From Siminovitchia terrae (lineage in GTDB: Bacteria > Bacillota > Bacilli > Bacillales > Bacillaceae_C), in NCBI RefSeq assembly GCF_003605405.2, contig NZ_QYTW02000003.1, forward strand, positions 62,001 to 126,000: a stretch of DNA of 64,000 nucleotides. Reading direction: 5' to 3'. A program made the translations under genes and the position numbers. Below the pieces are notes generated by a model. It saw only the letters and a list, made by a program, of their open reading frames with translations, did no database searches and was not told the DNA's origin. This document shows, one piece after another, positions 17,960 to 27,146 of this stretch (its first letter is position 1; each line of letters starts with the position of its first letter).

Positions 17960-18721
17960 TCAAAATGGTACACAATTAGAATAATGAATAATATAACCAT
18001 TCTCTTTAGACCAGTCCCATAAACCATTCCAAAAGTTTTCACATACATCAAGTATTTTTTTAGAGTCATACAGATGACCTGACATCACCATTTTGCAAAG
18101 TGCATCAAATCCTTCTGGCTTATCTGTAAAAGCTATGGCCTCGGGTAATACTTGAGTAGATGTCGTAAAATATCGTTTGTTGTGTAAGCCTAAAATCATC
18201 GCACCTGTAGTTGCTATTTTTATAGCCAAGGTAGGTAAGAATGTTTCCGGGCCTTGAATTTCTATATTTCTCAATTTACCAATATATTCGTACATTTCCT
18301 CAACTAAAGTTTTACAAATCGCTTCTTTAAAAATTGTATTATCCACAGAACTTGCTTTTTGTCTGAGCTCTTGGAAAAATTCTTCGGGATCATAAATTGG
18401 TAGTATAGAGAAAAATTGTCCATGAGTAAGCGGCCAATCATCTTCTACTGTAGTAGCCTCTTCTACAATATCTTCTGCACTATCCACGTTTACCTCTGCT
18501 TTCCAATCACCTGATGTCCATTCATAGCAATAACCATCTTCTAAAGAATTTAAAATACATTTAATTTCAATATCTGAAAATGGACCATCTGTTTTTCTAG
18601 CTAAAGAACCATAGATACCAATAGCTTTAACCTCTGAACCATATTTTTCTAATAATTGATTTGCTATCATAAAAGCAATTTTTATTCTCTCTTCTCTTGT
18701 AACTTTTCTTGGACCAATCAT
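17960..18721 (-). CDS. ANT(4')-I-like aminoglycoside nucleotidyltransferase
   Basis: 253 aa, the same length as the staphylococcal kanamycin nucleotidyltransferase, and collinear with it: TREERIKIAF, VKAIGIYGSLARKTDGPFSD, WPLTHGQFFSILPIYD, QGPETFLPTLAIKIA, VMSGHLYDS and ENFWNGLWDWS all have direct counterparts. The metal-binding Asp50 and Glu52 and the catalytic base Glu145 of that enzyme fall at the same residue numbers here. It should adenylylate the 4'-OH of kanamycin, neomycin or tobramycin in the cytoplasm. It is clearly diverged from the plasmid gene, so activity level is unknown. A repeat copy lies on each side. Confidence 0.85.
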   Translation of the reverse strand: MIGPRKVTREERIKIAFMIANQLLEKYGSEVKAIGIYGSLARKTDGPFSDIEIKCILNSLEDGYCYEWTSGDWKAEVNVDSAEDIVEEATTVEDDWPLTHGQFFSILPIYDPEEFFQELRQKASSVDNTIFKEAICKTLVEEMYEYIGKLRNIEIQGPETFLPTLAIKIATTGAMILGLHNKRYFTTSTQVLPEAIAFTDKPEGFDALCKMVMSGHLYDSKKILDVCENFWNGLWDWSKENGYIIHYSNCVPF

Positions 18722-18858
18722 ATACGTATCTCCTTTTTAATAGAAATATTGAATGAGATAATATATAAATGGTCAGGGAGGACCACGGGCTTAACGGGGG
18801 ACTTTATCTGCTGTCATTTAATAACACCTCTCATAAAATTAAATACAATTTATTGATT

Positions 18859-18940
18859 ATCAAATGCGCCTTGGCGTATTTGCGCCCAGATTTTATCGAG
18901 CTCCACTTGATAAAATTCCTCTGAAAATCTGTGGCATCCG
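18859..18940 (-). repeat. Partial repeat, left module only (copy 5)
   Basis: Runs from ATCAAATGCGCC to GTGGCATCCG and then stops; the module containing the GGGTTTGAACCC hairpin and the GAAG end is absent. Its stem has CTTGATAA in place of CTCGATAA. Confidence 0.85.
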
Positions 18941-18981
18941 TATTTGTAATATCTCTTTCTCGATTATACAAATTGGGGGGG

Positions 18982-19158
18982 TTAAAGAAAAGCAAACGTG
19001 TTAACGATAGCTGTTATAATAGCACAGCACCCAAATAGAATTACCCACCTTGCCCATTTATTTTCAGTGCCCTTACGTCTACTTATAAACAATGAGACAA
19101 AACTTATTATTAACACTAGTATACCCAATATCAGTTCTGATATAATTCCTATTTTCAT
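18982..19158 (-). CDS. Small two-helix membrane protein
   Basis: 58 aa starting MKIGIISELILGILVLIISF: two hydrophobic helices separated by a basic loop (SRRKGTENKWARW), so both ends face the same side. ATG 19158 is preferred because AAAGGAGC lies 8 nt before it; longer in-frame starts up to 19221 lack a good site. It is the last gene after the ABC permease in the same direction, with about 90 bp between, and may be an accessory subunit. No family recognised. Confidence 0.55.
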   Translation of the reverse strand: MKIGIISELILGILVLIISFVSLFISRRKGTENKWARWVILFGCCAIITAIVNTFAFL

Positions 19159-19251
19159 TCCTTTTGCTCCTTTATTCATCGATTCAAACAGTTTTTGAAT
19201 CAATCCCATCGTAATGTCCAAAAAGGCATCCGACTACCGAACAACCAGAAC

Positions 19252-19950
19252 TTAATTCAATTCAATACGTTCAATATTCCGAATAGTAAACGCAACAATA
19301 CCAAGAGCAATTACTGCCAAGGCCAGCGGAATGTAAATAATATTAGCCAATGAAAAATTCGGACCCATCGATTGGCTTGTCACACTAACGATTAAAAGTG
19401 AAGAAATAATCGTTGCTGGTGTCGAATATTTCCTCATCCCGAAATATAGCGGTACGAGTGCTGCTACTGCAGTCGTCAGGCTAAACATGATTACTTTTAT
19501 TATCCCCGCAAAAAAATCGCTTGGAGTTAAACTGATTGTAGAAGTAAAGTGAAAGATTTGATTCAATCCAATAAAACCAATCATCACCACTATATGAGAA
19601 ATTGTCATTGCAATGAATGTCATACAAACAATAAGAATCAATTTTGCGCTAAGGATTTTTTTACGATTGATTGGGTAGGAAAACATGATGTGAATCGTTC
19701 GATTCTTAAACTCCTGAATAATCATTTTTGAAATAAGTACTGCGGCAAATACGATAAAAACACCTCTAACACTTGCTCCACTTATCGTAAAAATTCCTGT
19801 CACATCTTTCATCATTTCGGTGCCTTCACTTTTTTCAATTACAGAAATCATACATAATAAACCCAGAATAAATATATTTGCAAGAATAGCACCTTTGACA
19901 AACCATCCTAACTTATTCTTTTTTGATTCAAGTCTTATTAAATGAAACAA
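19252..19950 (-). CDS. ABC-2 type transporter permease (YcbO/BcrB-like)
   Basis: 232 aa with about six hydrophobic segments (for example [14 protein letters not shown] and [18 protein letters not shown]) and a cytoplasmic [10 protein letters not shown] stretch typical of ABC-2 permeases after the second helix. It lies downstream of the matching ATPase; the intergenic space is occupied by repeat copy 6. Together they would form a transporter of the BcrAB or lantibiotic-immunity kind, as in B. subtilis ycbLMNO. The substrate is unknown. Confidence 0.8.
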   Translation of the reverse strand: MFHLIRLESKKNKLGWFVKGAILANIFILGLLCMISVIEKSEGTEMMKDVTGIFTISGASVRGVFIVFAAVLISKMIIQEFKNRTIHIMFSYPINRKKILSAKLILIVCMTFIAMTISHIVVMIGFIGLNQIFHFTSTISLTPSDFFAGIIKVIMFSLTTAVAALVPLYFGMRKYSTPATIISSLLIVSVTSQSMGPNFSLANIIYIPLALAVIALGIVAFTIRNIERIELN

Positions 19951-19970
19951 AATAATCGACTCCTTGACTT

Positions 19971-20162
19971 ATCAAATGCGCCTTGGCGTATTTGCGCCCA
20001 GATTTTATCGAGCTCCGCTCGATAAATTTCCTCAGAAAATCTGTGGCATCCGCCGGAGGCTTTAACTTTATTCAGCCAGGGTTTGAACCCCCCCACTGAA
20101 TGGAATACCAATATGCATTCATCTCACCACTTACAGAAGTGAGAGACTTCTGCTGAATGAAG
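19971..20162 (-). repeat. 190-bp structured repeat, copy 6 (inside an ABC operon)
   Basis: 192 bp; lies between the ABC ATPase and permease genes of one operon. The flanking motif is ATTAA rather than TTTAA in the element sense. Its structured RNA would be part of the operon transcript. Confidence 0.9.
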
Positions 20163-20203
20163 TTAATATGTTACCATTGATACTTGTTCTCTTTAGCCAA
20201 AAG

Positions 20204-21127
20204 TTAACTAACGACCTGATCTAACTCAACTTTTTTGATGAAATACTCTTCTAATGTTGTCCGTTTTTTATCAATAGACTCAATATTGATATCTTCAAGT
20301 ATTAATGTCTTAGAAATAGAAGATTGAGGCACTTCTGTAGCATAGATGCGAATGGTTTGATCATCAACCACCTTAAAGTTATTAATACCTAATTTATCAT
20401 GCAGCACCATAGCCGCTTTTCTTTGATTGCTCGTCACCAATTCTATGTACTCTGTATTACTCTCCTTTATCGAATCCATAGACGCCTCCTCCATCAGTTT
20501 ACCGCCTTTAATGACACCGATCGTGTCTGCGATCTGCTCAATCTCACCAATAATGTGGCTGGAAAGGAGCAAGGTCATACCGTATTCTTGATTAAGCATC
20601 TTGAATAATTTTCTCATAGCCTTAATCCCTGCAGGATCCAGTCCATTAATGGGCTCATCTAGAATCAAGAATTCCGGCTTTGTGATGATCGCTCTGGCAA
20701 CACAAAGACGCTGTCTCATCCCTAGTGAAAGTTCTTTGGGCAGCTTATTCTCAACATTTTCAAGCCCAACCCGATCCAAAGCATCATGAATCGCCTGCTT
20801 GCTATGGTATCCCATATAAGCACAATGCAGCTCTAAATTTTCGCGCGCAGTCATTTTCTCATAAAAAATCGGGTATTCGATCATACTGCCTATTCTCTTC
20901 AAGTATTCGAAAGAATCATGTTTGAGTGGTTTTCCGAAGATGGTGATCTCTCCATGTGATGGCTTAATCATATTAGTTAACATCTTCATAATTGTTGATT
21001 TACCTGAACCATTCGGTCCAAGAAATCCATAAATCTCACCTTGTTTAATATTCATCGTTACATTCGATACAGCATTATGCCCTTGGAAAGTTTTTGTTAG
21101 ATTTCTTGTCTGTACAACATAGTCCAT
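20204..21127 (-). CDS. ABC transporter ATP-binding protein (YcbN/BcrA-like)
   Basis: 307 aa. Walker A GPNGSGKST at 37-45, signature LSLGMRQRL near 133, Walker B FLILDEPINGLDP near 155, H-loop LLLSSH. After about residue 220 it has the extra C-terminal domain seen in BcrA-type peptide-antibiotic exporters. Second transcription block after the kinase gene, which ends 97 bp upstream. It would power the permease at 19252. Regulation by the adjacent two-component system is likely by analogy with similar loci. Confidence 0.87.
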   Translation of the reverse strand: MDYVVQTRNLTKTFQGHNAVSNVTMNIKQGEIYGFLGPNGSGKSTIMKMLTNMIKPSHGEITIFGKPLKHDSFEYLKRIGSMIEYPIFYEKMTARENLELHCAYMGYHSKQAIHDALDRVGLENVENKLPKELSLGMRQRLCVARAIITKPEFLILDEPINGLDPAGIKAMRKLFKMLNQEYGMTLLLSSHIIGEIEQIADTIGVIKGGKLMEEASMDSIKESNTEYIELVTSNQRKAAMVLHDKLGINNFKVVDDQTIRIYATEVPQSSISKTLILEDINIESIDKKRTTLEEYFIKKVELDQVVS

Positions 21128-21223
21128 GATGCCCCTCCTTGTTTTCTAACTGGTTTCAGTCTAGCAAGCAGCCCTTGCTTTTTTCTGTCTTAATTCTTAC
21201 GAAAATCTTAAGAAAACTGTGCG

Positions 21224-22159
21224 CTACTTATTAAGTCGTTTCAATGAAAATGTAAATGACGTTTTTTCAAATGGAATGGATTGTATGGAAATGTCTCCTT
21301 GCATTTCTTCAACCAGTCTTTTTGTAATAGTTAAACCTAGACCACTTCCCTGGAAGGATTTATTTCTTGATTCTTCAAGCGTGAACATACGTTCAAATAC
21401 ACGCTCCTGTTCAGTTTCATTAATTCCTTTTCCTTTATCGAAAACTTCGACATAGACCCTCGTTTCATCATGAAACACCTTTAAACCGATCATCTTGCCA
21501 TCCGCACCATAGCGCAGACCATTTGAAATCAAGTTATTTAATACCCGGTTTAAAGCTTCCTCATTGCCGAGAGCAAAAACGGGATTTTCTGGTATCTCAA
21601 TGACCACTTCCAACCCTTTGATTTGGATCCATTCATAGAACAATAGGATATTATTTTTACAAATCTCAGTTAGATTAACTTTTTCAAGCGGAATACCTTT
21701 ATCACCGGATTCTAACTTAGCCAAGTCAAAAAATGTATTCATTAACGTAATGAGTTCTAATGTCTTACTTTGTACTTGTTGCAGCAAGCGGACTCTTTCT
21801 TGTTCATTAATGTGAGGCTGGTTCTGAAGCATTTCAATATAGCCTGCGATCACTGTTAGCGGTGTTTTAAGATCATGGGAGACATTCGCCAGCATCCGTT
21901 TCATAGAGGCTTTCATTTTTTTATACTGACGTACATTTTCTTGATAATCATCAACCATTTGATTTAACTGATCTAGCATTTCGATAAGTTGCCTATCATC
22001 TGTGACGATGAGAATTCTCTCACTTGATTGTGAGGCTTTCATCTGTCCAAGTTTATTTGTTATATAAGCGAGATTCTTGTTTCTTGCCTTCTTTGATTGA
22101 TATTGATAGATTATACAAATAAGAAGGGCAATTATGACACAGCTTAATATAGTAGTCAT
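21224..22159 (-). CDS. Sensor histidine kinase (YcbM-like)
   Basis: 311 aa. One N-terminal membrane helix (residues 4-20), almost no extracellular loop, then ANVSHDLKTPLTVIAGYIEM with phospho-acceptor His95, an N-box NLISNGLRYG, and GKGINETEQERVFERMF and GSGLGLTITKRL G-boxes. Lack of an external domain suggests that the ABC transporter or the membrane itself is sensed. The coding region directly abuts the regulator gene (stop ending at 22160, start at 22159). Confidence 0.88.
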   Translation of the reverse strand: MTTILSCVIIALLICIIYQYQSKKARNKNLAYITNKLGQMKASQSSERILIVTDDRQLIEMLDQLNQMVDDYQENVRQYKKMKASMKRMLANVSHDLKTPLTVIAGYIEMLQNQPHINEQERVRLLQQVQSKTLELITLMNTFFDLAKLESGDKGIPLEKVNLTEICKNNILLFYEWIQIKGLEVVIEIPENPVFALGNEEALNRVLNNLISNGLRYGADGKMIGLKVFHDETRVYVEVFDKGKGINETEQERVFERMFTLEESRNKSFQGSGLGLTITKRLVEEMQGDISIQSIPFEKTSFTFSLKRLNK

Positions 22160-22858
22160 TTAAAAATCTCCCAGCTTGTACCCGATCCCCCATATTGTTT
22201 TGATATAGGCTGGTTTCGATGGGGTATCCTCGATTTTTTCTCTTAGTCGGCTTATGTGAACATTAATAATATTTTCATCACCATAGTAATCGTCCTCCCA
22301 GACGGAACGATAAATCTGCTCTTTTGTAAAAACTTTCTTTTGATTTTCAAAAAACAAACAAAGAATCTTCCATTCCTTTGATGTTAAGTTGATCTCAATG
22401 CCGTTCTTTGTCGCACAATGATTCTCCGTGTCCAATTCAATCTCATGAACTTTGATTATTGTTGTATTTCGTTCTATTTGAGGAACTATGTACTGCGTGG
22501 ATCTTCTTATAGCTGCTTTCACTCTTGCCGCAAGCTCAACCATTGAAAATGGTTTAGTGATATAATCATCTGCTCCTAAACCAAGTCCTAGTGCTTTATC
22601 CACTTCGCTATCTTTTGCTGACATAATAATGACGGGAATGTAACTCTTAGTCCGAACCATTTGAAGAAAGTCCATACCATTTAACTTTGGCAACATTAGG
22701 TCTAATAAAACCAAATCATAATGCTCATGCTTAAAGGCATTCACTGCTTCCTCTCCATCAAAAACACATTTAACATGAAAAGCCTCATTATTTAAATATG
22801 TTTTTACCATATTACTAATAGCCGGATCGTCTTCAACAAGTAAAATAGTTTTCTGCAT
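22160..22858 (-). CDS. OmpR-family response regulator (YcbL-like)
   Basis: 232 aa. Receiver domain with acidic ED at 10-11, phospho-acceptor Asp53 in LVLLDLMLP and Lys in DDYITKPFS; a C-terminal winged-helix domain ends in INVHISRLREKIE and TIWGIGYKLG. First gene of the operon RR-HK-ATPase-permease. By comparison with similar Bacillus systems it should activate the transporter genes when a cell-envelope-active peptide is present. Confidence 0.9.
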   Translation of the reverse strand: MQKTILLVEDDPAISNMVKTYLNNEAFHVKCVFDGEEAVNAFKHEHYDLVLLDLMLPKLNGMDFLQMVRTKSYIPVIIMSAKDSEVDKALGLGLGADDYITKPFSMVELAARVKAAIRRSTQYIVPQIERNTTIIKVHEIELDTENHCATKNGIEINLTSKEWKILCLFFENQKKVFTKEQIYRSVWEDDYYGDENIINVHISRLREKIEDTPSKPAYIKTIWGIGYKLGDF

Positions 22859-23331
22859 CCAAAAGCAACGCCTTTCCTGTAATACTTTTATATAATACTT
22901 TTATATTCTTAATTTCCAAATTCAATCAATAGCATCGTTTCGTTTCATACAATCACTAGTTCGGTTTTATAATATCAATATAATTTAATAATAATTTGCT
23001 CTATGGGTACACATTGCATACTGTCAGCACTCGGCGGGCTATTTTTATTGATTATCGTATTTATTTCTTCAGAAGGAATCATAGTGAAACTACCATACTA
23101 TATAATATTTGTAAAATGGATCATTTTACCTACTTGTATGGTTTTTGATATAATTACGTTCCTTTTAGAATGATGATCGGATGACCTCCGATTCTATTTC
23201 TTCTTTTCCCACCCTAAAATATTTGGAAAAATACTGAACACAAGAGAAAAGGTCTTGAAACTTACCGGACAAAGGAAGAATGGATATTGGATTAATAAAA
23301 CCGATAGGATTCCTACCTATTTTCCCATAAA
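22859..23331. other. Intergenic stretch between the two-component operon and the TOMM cluster
   Basis: A 56-codon hydrophobic frame occupies 23003-23173 on + (MGTHCILSALGGLFLLIIVF onward, two possible membrane helices) but has no ribosome site, so it is not called as a gene. Otherwise AT-rich with no feature. Confidence 0.35.
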
Positions 23332-23381
23332 AAAAACCGAAGGCATGTCGGAGAACAAACAAGAAGAACCTTCGGGTTTGA
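23332..23381 (-). terminator. Terminator of the TOMM operon
   Basis: On the minus strand AAACCCGAAGG and CCTTCGGTTT pair around a 24-nt loop and are followed by a run of eight T. It lies 240 bp after the SagB-type gene stop. Confidence 0.6.
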
Positions 23382-23620
23382 AACATTATGTTTATTTAAG
23401 GGCCGTTCATTTTTATGAGGAATGTCATTATAGTACCAACGTATCTTTTGTCATTTCCTTTAATGCAACAGCATTGGGAAAGTATGAAAACTCTCGCTGA
23501 GTTTTTGAAATAGGGGCAAAGCCCTAAAAAGCGGTGTTATAATTAAAAGAACCGTAGTATTAAAACATTGGGAGGGGGGGACGCGTGCCCCAGATAACAA
23601 CATTCTACTCTAGTCCCTTT

Positions 23621-25183
23621 CTAGCTATGCAAACTACCTTTTAACCAGGCGCGTGGACGGTATGGACCTACCGGGATTTGGATCAAGCAGGTTTTTCCTT
23701 TCGAATCAATCCTGTAAAGTTCATCACAATGGTTCGCATCAAACCCTAGCAGTGGATGCCCTCCCATCCCTAAAGCATTCGACATCAAGAGCAGGCGTTG
23801 CACGAGGATGCCTGCTTCCATCTGTTGAATGCGATATCCTCTATACCCCCATTCTTCTCTGAAGTGACCCCTTTCGCCAACGACATGCAAACAAAGCGGA
23901 ACTTGATACAGATTCACATTAGGTATTGTTAATCCATTTTGTAAAAACTCCCGGTGATCCCCTTGGTTTATCTTTCGAAGTGTATGAGCGCTATTGTCAT
24001 AAGAGTAGGCACCATCTGGAACTCCCTCTACGTTATAAAAACTGCCATACAAAGAAACACGAGTCTCAATATTCCCATTCGTTTCATCAAGGTCATTCTG
24101 ATATGAGAAAGAAAGTGTTTCTTTCAATAAAGTGGATAGTTGTGTTTGACTCACTTTCCCTATCATAAAATCGATTTCAGGTGAATGCCGCTTCCTGCAA
24201 ACGGATGCGAGATCGTACGAAAAGCTCTCCGTAAACGGCAGCAAGATCATCTCCGTACCCAAGGAATGTTCCCGACTATTATTTTTCCTAGTTTTCACAA
24301 ATGACTTCGTTGTTTCAATCATTGAAGCTTTATTAATTTTTCTCAGCATCGGATAATCAATGACTCTCTTCGAACGGTTATAAGTAACATGCTTTAATAA
24401 TGGCACTTCCCGGCACAATTCAGAGGCAGAGGCATCTTTTTCTCTGTGATGATTGTTGTCAACATAATTGTTCAACTGATTCATAGATAATGGGATCACC
24501 GCATATACACTTTCATCCTGATCGGTTAGCCCAAGCAAATGATTGATTGCCCGATCAAGAAATTGGTAGCATACCCACGAAGAGAACCCCATCCTATTGG
24601 CCACTTCTAACGACTGGCCAATTAACACACCTGCATCCAGCCCTTGGAGCCTGTAGGAAAAATTATTGTATTTATAGAAATTTTTCCAAAAAACCGTCGA
24701 GACAAAAACGGTGCAAAAACAATTTGGAATATGATGACCATTTTCCAGACTTCTGGATAAGTAGAAATCGTAATTTCCTTCGCGCACTAATATAAGGCGG
24801 TGATGTGCAACATCGTAATGGTAAATTCCCTCTGGAGCTTCTTCCAGCTTTATATACACGTACAATTCATTAGGGTACAGTGCCCCTCCAGAGGGAACAA
24901 ACCTCCGTATCGACTGGGCTTTTCCCTCATAAAAAGCGGATTGAGAGTATTGAGTAAGCCCGTATACATACCATAGGAAATGACCAAGCTCCTCTAGTCC
25001 AGGCTTTAAATGTTCTCCCCTTCTCTCAAGTGTCAAGGGCACATCTGCGGTAAGCGGAATCTCTGGTAATCCCCGGTACAGTTTATAGGGCAGCGGTGCG
25101 TCTTCCCAATCCACCTGCCAATCCGGCGGAGAGACTTTTTCCGTGTCAAAATGCAGATGGTGCAGAAACGTTTCCAGCTCCAC
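23621..25183 (-). CDS. SagB-type peptide dehydrogenase (azoline oxidase), duplicated nitroreductase fold
   Basis: 520 aa, about twice a single nitroreductase domain. Each half carries the SagB/ThcOx pattern: RRFVPSGGALYPNELYVYI with GIYHYD in the first, and a diverged SFYNVEGVPDGAYSYDNSAHTLR with YRIQQMEAGILVQRLLLMSNALG in the second. These FMN enzymes oxidise thiazolines and oxazolines to thiazoles and oxazoles on modified peptides. It is the last gene of the leftward cluster, 22 bp after the YcaO gene. The precursor peptide core at 29771 has eight Cys, so thiazoles are the expected product. Confidence 0.85.
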   Translation of the reverse strand: MELETFLHHLHFDTEKVSPPDWQVDWEDAPLPYKLYRGLPEIPLTADVPLTLERRGEHLKPGLEELGHFLWYVYGLTQYSQSAFYEGKAQSIRRFVPSGGALYPNELYVYIKLEEAPEGIYHYDVAHHRLILVREGNYDFYLSRSLENGHHIPNCFCTVFVSTVFWKNFYKYNNFSYRLQGLDAGVLIGQSLEVANRMGFSSWVCYQFLDRAINHLLGLTDQDESVYAVIPLSMNQLNNYVDNNHHREKDASASELCREVPLLKHVTYNRSKRVIDYPMLRKINKASMIETTKSFVKTRKNNSREHSLGTEMILLPFTESFSYDLASVCRKRHSPEIDFMIGKVSQTQLSTLLKETLSFSYQNDLDETNGNIETRVSLYGSFYNVEGVPDGAYSYDNSAHTLRKINQGDHREFLQNGLTIPNVNLYQVPLCLHVVGERGHFREEWGYRGYRIQQMEAGILVQRLLLMSNALGMGGHPLLGFDANHCDELYRIDSKGKTCLIQIPVGPYRPRAWLKGSLHS

Positions 25184-25205
25184 TCTTCAGCCTCCTACTC
25201 TACCA

Positions 25206-27146
25206 TTATGGGAATGGATGGGGATTTGGATTTAGCTGTTCATACGATAACGGCGCCTTCATAAATCCTAGTTGCATTGGTACCCTTAGGACCCTCTCCA
25301 GCCCTTTCACACGGGTTAGATGATGCCCAAATGTCATCGGCAACATTCCAGGAATCAATACCTTTACACAGAATAACCCGTTCCGTTCGGTTATTGGTGT
25401 TGTTTGGTCAACCACAATAACTTCAAGGTTTAATCGGCGAAACCTGTTGAGAATATCCTGGAGATCATCCTTTAAATCGTTATTTCTCGGCGGCTGCTTG
25501 AATTCCTCAGCAAATGTACGTAAAGGACGATGATCATCCAATAAAAAATTTAGTCGTTCCTCAGCTTCCGGGAGACCGTACAGCAGGCCATGGTCTTCCA
25601 TGGTGCGCACAGCGAACGGATCCTGCAGCATCCTTTCATATTTCTGCCGATTTTCCTCCAGTTTTTCGTCATGCCTAGACATCATTCCTGCGAGTTCGTA
25701 AATCGTGCTTTTTACAGCCCTTACAGGATCAGGGCTAGCTCCGGCTGCACAAATGAGGTTTAACCCCTTTGATCTTCTGTTTTTTGCCACTCCCCAAACG
25801 CTCGTAATCCCATGTTCCATCGTCGAATTATAAAAATGAAGGTCATATCCCGCCACCTCACGCACCCGATCGACCATCAGCTGTAAATCCTTGTCACCGG
25901 CAGAGCTGAGGTCAATGCGCGGAAGTGGGAGCTGAGCATACCAGGTTAACAAGAATGAGTCTCGTTCGACGACCTCCATAATGGCATGGAATATGGCTTC
26001 CTCCAAACTCCCCCCCAATGCACATCCATTTGAAGTTTCATAAACAAAGCCTTCTCCATAGCCCAAACTGTAATAGGCGAGTAACTCCGGAACCAGAATA
26101 GGACGTTCGTGTAAAAACGAGTAGCCCCAGACCCAATTCATTGGGGCATCAGGATAAAACGGTTTAAACGGAAAATGAGGCTTTTCATATTGCTCCTTAT
26201 CATGTAAACCTACCCTTGTAGGATTTAGTGCTTGATTCTCTAATTGACGATAACTATCACGTACTATCGTCCTTTTTCCTCGGGGCCCGAGCCCACAATA
26301 TCGCTCCAGACCTTCTAAGATTGCAGTCAGCTCACTCATTTCATAAGAATTGGACCTTCCTGCTACTCCCTCATCCGCTCCAAACAGCGGCATGTTGACT
26401 ATAACATCTGCAAATGGCAGCGTGAAATCCTGTACTTTCCCATTCATGACACCAGTACGCTCATCGAGGTAATCTTTGACTAACACTGCTTTTAATTCAT
26501 CCATCGAACGGCAGCGATAGCGACCAGCAGTAATTTTAGGACTAGATTCTAAGCGAATTTGAGCACTTTCCGATGTGTCATCAGGCAAATGACTACAGAT
26601 CGGGCACAGTGGGTCAGGCAAGAAAAGGTGACTAGAGTTCGTTAACGTTCTCAGGTTAGTAATGAAGACCTTTTCTTCCAAGCTGCTCGGTTGTCTTTGT
26701 AAAAACCTCTGCACTTCGTTACATATCAAAGTTGCCATATGCGATAGGCCAGTCCGTGATGTCCATGCATCTTGCCTCGCACTTTCTTCTGCTGCCATTC
26801 TCATCTGAAACTCCCACATTTCTCGGCTATCGGCTCCAGCTATCATGCGCCGTAGATCAGCACAGCGAGAACATCCAGGTATATCTGGGTGTACGAATGG
26901 ACCAATGATTCCTTCCCCAAACAAAACGAAACCTCGAAGCCACGGGATACCTATGGCTCGGAATCTTTCTTCCGCTTTTTGATGAACCGATGGATGCCAG
27001 GCATCGTGCAGAACCAGAGCTATTTTTGTATCTTCGGGAACCTTTTCTACTATGCTTTGACGCTTTACGATGAAGTTTTCAGACAATTGTTCGTAGACAA
27101 AATCCGCTAATAACCCCTGTCCGTCAATTAGAATATGGGCAGCCAT
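25206..27146 (-). CDS. YcaO-domain TOMM cyclodehydratase, SagD-like with N-terminal partner domain
   Basis: 646 aa. The first about 200 residues are the E1/ocin-type partner domain with two zinc Cys pairs, C92xxC95 (GCSRCADLR) and C181xxC184 (DPLCPICSH). From about 240 the YcaO domain follows, with NSYEMSELTAILEGLERYCG and SLEEAIFHAIMEVVERDSF, the ATP/Mg-binding acidic helices. It ends in NPNPHPFP, the Pro-rich tail that marks azoline-forming YcaO enzymes. It uses ATP to cyclise Cys of a leader-bound precursor. The ATG overlaps the stop of the ThiF-like gene by one base. Confidence 0.92.
   Translation of the reverse strand: MAAHILIDGQGLLADFVYEQLSENFIVKRQSIVEKVPEDTKIALVLHDAWHPSVHQKAEERFRAIGIPWLRGFVLFGEGIIGPFVHPDIPGCSRCADLRRMIAGADSREMWEFQMRMAAEESARQDAWTSRTGLSHMATLICNEVQRFLQRQPSSLEEKVFITNLRTLTNSSHLFLPDPLCPICSHLPDDTSESAQIRLESSPKITAGRYRCRSMDELKAVLVKDYLDERTGVMNGKVQDFTLPFADVIVNMPLFGADEGVAGRSNSYEMSELTAILEGLERYCGLGPRGKRTIVRDSYRQLENQALNPTRVGLHDKEQYEKPHFPFKPFYPDAPMNWVWGYSFLHERPILVPELLAYYSLGYGEGFVYETSNGCALGGSLEEAIFHAIMEVVERDSFLLTWYAQLPLPRIDLSSAGDKDLQLMVDRVREVAGYDLHFYNSTMEHGITSVWGVAKNRRSKGLNLICAAGASPDPVRAVKSTIYELAGMMSRHDEKLEENRQKYERMLQDPFAVRTMEDHGLLYGLPEAEERLNFLLDDHRPLRTFAEEFKQPPRNNDLKDDLQDILNRFRRLNLEVIVVDQTTPITERNGLFCVKVLIPGMLPMTFGHHLTRVKGLERVLRVPMQLGFMKAPLSYEQLNPNPHPFP

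Noticed and set aside
23003-23173. 56-codon hydrophobic frame
   Set aside because: No ribosome site and no known family, in AT-rich DNA where such frames arise by chance.
23255-23500. 81-codon + frame over the TOMM terminator
   Set aside because: It runs through the terminator hairpin, has no ribosome site and no family resemblance.
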